Shown here: piece by piece, positions 62,657 through 64,000 of the stretch | Layout: each line of letters opens with the position of its first letter | Numbering within the stretch: the first letter of the stretch is position 1 | Assembly (NCBI RefSeq): GCF_001316285.1 | Contig: NZ_BBDO01000005.1 | Location: 62,001-126,000, forward strand | Source: Vulcanisaeta sp. JCM 16161 | GTDB lineage: Archaea > Thermoproteota > Thermoprotei > Thermoproteales > Thermocladiaceae | Length of the DNA stretch: 64,000 nucleotides | Reading direction: 5' to 3' | Position numbers and translations under genes: made by a program | Notes under the pieces: generated by a model | Database searches by the model: none | Seen by the model: only the letters and a program-made list of their open reading frames with translations | Told to the model about the DNA's origin: nothing

Positions 62657-62784
62657 GCAATGCCCAGTTAATGCCCAGTTAAATTCCTAACCATGGCTAA
62701 GCAATTCAGAAAGGGCCATGTGCGTGCTCTGCGTAAGTGCGTAGTCAAGGAAATCCCTAATACCATCAGGATAACCCTCACTCC

Positions 62785-63300
62785 TTACACCCTGCACATG
62801 CCGATAATTAGCATTATAATTATTGTGGTGAGTAAAACGGCCATTACATTACCAATGAGCCCAAAGGCAATGTTATTCTTATCCTCAAAATCATCTATGT
62901 AATTCCTAACATCATTATAAACAGTCACGTAAACACCGTGATCAACCTCAACAGGTTTCAAGAAACCCGGCCTAGCCCTCTCCTCTTCATTACCATAAAT
63001 CAACTTAATCATGTAGGTCTCAGAGACTACACCAGCGGCATCAATGGCATCATCACCATCACCCTGAGAAGCAAAGAGAACCTCGAAGACGTCTCTCATG
63101 AAGCCTGCATTGAATATCCTCGATAATGAAATAACCAGGGAAAGCCTAGGGCCTTTACCCTCCCTCATGAGTGATGCCATGCCGTAGATGACGAAGGAAG
63201 CAACAGCATAACTAATCCTAATAACCTCCTTAACAACGCCATCACCAGCATTGCCAATTAATCCCTTAATAAACTCATCAACGACGGAACTACCCATCAA
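62785..63300 (-). CDS. tail-anchored membrane protein
   Basis: 171 residues, intact. The N-terminal 140 residues are soluble and helical (EFIKGLIGNAGDGVVKEVIR, ETYMIKLIYGNEEERARPGF), and the C-terminus is a membrane helix (GLIGNVMAVLLTTIIIMLII) with a short basic tail (GMCRV). A hydrophobic segment at about 28-42 (YAVASFVIYGMASLM) may be a second helix or part of the fold. Unknown family. Confidence 0.6.
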   Translation of the reverse strand: MMGSSVVDEFIKGLIGNAGDGVVKEVIRISYAVASFVIYGMASLMREGKGPRLSLVISLSRIFNAGFMRDVFEVLFASQGDGDDAIDAAGVVSETYMIKLIYGNEEERARPGFLKPVEVDHGVYVTVYNDVRNYIDDFEDKNNIAFGLIGNVMAVLLTTIIIMLIIGMCRV

Positions 63301-63379
63301 ATAACTCTCGAGAACAGCAAAATAAATCTACCGCCCATATTCAATGAAAAAAAATTTATTTCCCCATAAACAATGCAAG

Positions 63380-63706
63380 AACAGGGACCAGGCCTGGAGG
63401 GCCTACCCAGCCCTCCCCTGGGCAAAACCCAGGCCGATGGGTTCGGAGGCCGAAACCCACGTACTGCCCTATGTGGTAGGTCAGGGACCGCCGGTACCTC
63501 GATGATAGCCGGTCCCCTGGGGCGTCCACGCCGTAGCCGGTCAACCGTAGGGTTGACTGGTTACGGAACCCGGCGAACCGGGTTAGGCCCGGGAGGGAGC
63601 GGCCCTAAGTCGGGGTGGGCGCGTTCAGGGGGTTGCCGGTTGGAGAATGGGCCGGCGAAATCCCTGGCCTGCCGTATAGGGTGGTACGTGGGGTTGGGTC
63701 CCGCCT
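63380..63706 (+). ncRNA. 7S signal recognition particle RNA
   Basis: Very GC-rich for this genome. The ends pair as gggacc (63384-63389) with ggtccc (63697-63702), helix 1. A 27-bp helix 5 is formed by 63471-63497 and 63661-63687 with several G-U and compensated pairs. Helix 6 is gtcaacc-gtag-ggttgac (63539-63556) with a GNAR loop that binds SRP19. Helix 8 contains ggcccgggagggagcggccc (63583-63602), the SRP54 binding loop. This is the archaeal 7S RNA plan with both Alu-like and S domains. Boundaries are accurate to about 5 nt. Confidence 0.93.
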
Positions 63707-63840
63707 TTATCATTTGATTAATCATGGGCATAATAATTCATGGCTCTCAATAGTAATTGGTTATGTAGTCCTTGTATTGAGATTTCTAAATAATTATTTA
63801 TTGTTTCGAATTATTGAAATATAGAGCGTAGTTGGGTTTA

Positions 63841-64000
63841 CTATTCCTTACTTAGGGTTATTTCCTCGATTTCATAATCATCATTGCCCTTCCTAAGTAG
63901 GTCTTCTCTTCTTGTTATTTCCTCGATTATGTTTATTCCGTAGGCTTTACTCAGCATCTTTAATTTAATGCTCCTCTCAATATCTATATCACCCGTGCTC
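63841..64000 (-). CDS. C-terminal end of an unidentified protein (partial)
   Basis: A minus-strand frame enters from beyond base 64000 and ends with TAG at 63841-63843. The visible 52 residues are charged and helical (RSIKLKMLSKAYGINIIEEI, TRREDLLRKGNDDYEIEEIT). Too short to classify. Confidence 0.5.
   Translation of the reverse strand, partial: STGDIDIERSIKLKMLSKAYGINIIEEITRREDLLRKGNDDYEIEEITLSKE

Noticed and set aside
63373..63717. Protein-coding gene in the GC-rich stretch near 63.5 kb
   Set aside because: Open frames exist on both strands only because of base composition; the paired helices show it is the SRP RNA.

Overview
The window looks like chromosome of a hyperthermophilic Thermoproteota archaeon of the order Thermoproteales, most likely close to Vulcanisaeta or Caldivirga. 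This rests on RadA, a small RFC subunit, TFB, ribosomal proteins L13e and L35Ae, a 7S SRP RNA, PaREP1-family genes (typical of Pyrobaculum relatives), many GTG/TTG starts, moderate GC, and TATA-like boxes about 25-30 nt before start codons, as in leaderless transcription. Genus is inference. About thirty reading frames are broken by one- or two-base shifts, including essential genes (RFC, TFB, PRPP synthetase, L35Ae, ATPase subunit I), several at homopolymers. Most breaks are therefore probably sequence error, and such genes are described as one gene spanning the shift. || Layout. 0-4.7 kb is accessory: a membrane-anchored coiled-coil protein with a coupled small gene, two retropepsin-like proteases around a HEPN/MNT toxin-antitoxin pair, an archaeal STAND-like ATPase, and the first of three coiled-coil PD-(D/E)XK nucleases. 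4.8-29.4 kb is a cell-surface region: pilin-like proteins, a secreted S53 (sedolisin) peptidase, an Ig-like/coiled-coil surface protein of about 1,000 residues, two further secreted proteins, a membrane glycosyltransferase fused to a ferritin-like domain, two double-hairpin AbrB-like regulators, and a giant surface protein of about 2,500 residues with a C-terminal membrane anchor (S-layer candidate). The giant gene and the 1,000-residue gene share a two-block upstream element with identical block spacing. || 29.5-38.7 kb is accessory again: nuclease 2 coupled to a HEPN-MNT fusion, a PaREP1-family gene among three copies of a palindromic repeat, a relic of a carbamoyltransferase, four glycosyltransferases, a PaREP1 gene, and nuclease 3. 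38.7-42 kb carries CobY- and MobA-like nucleotidyltransferases, a short protein made only of the giant protein's anchor module, and a deacetylase. || 42-64 kb is the conserved core: NFACT/RqcH, Mut7-C, AMMECR1, L35Ae, A-type ATPase subunit I (apparently two genes), CBS, LysO, RadA, a TGS GTPase, RFC, TFB, HIT, L13e, HAD, UPF0201, PRPP synthetase, a type II/IV secretion membrane protein, an adenosine-specific kinase and the SRP RNA. || The most original signals are the repeated pairing of coiled-coil nucleases with HEPN-type partners, the glycosyltransferase-ferritin fusion with an amber codon exactly at its conserved Gln, the shared surface-gene promoter, the stand-alone anchor module, and the palindromic repeat around a PaREP1 gene.
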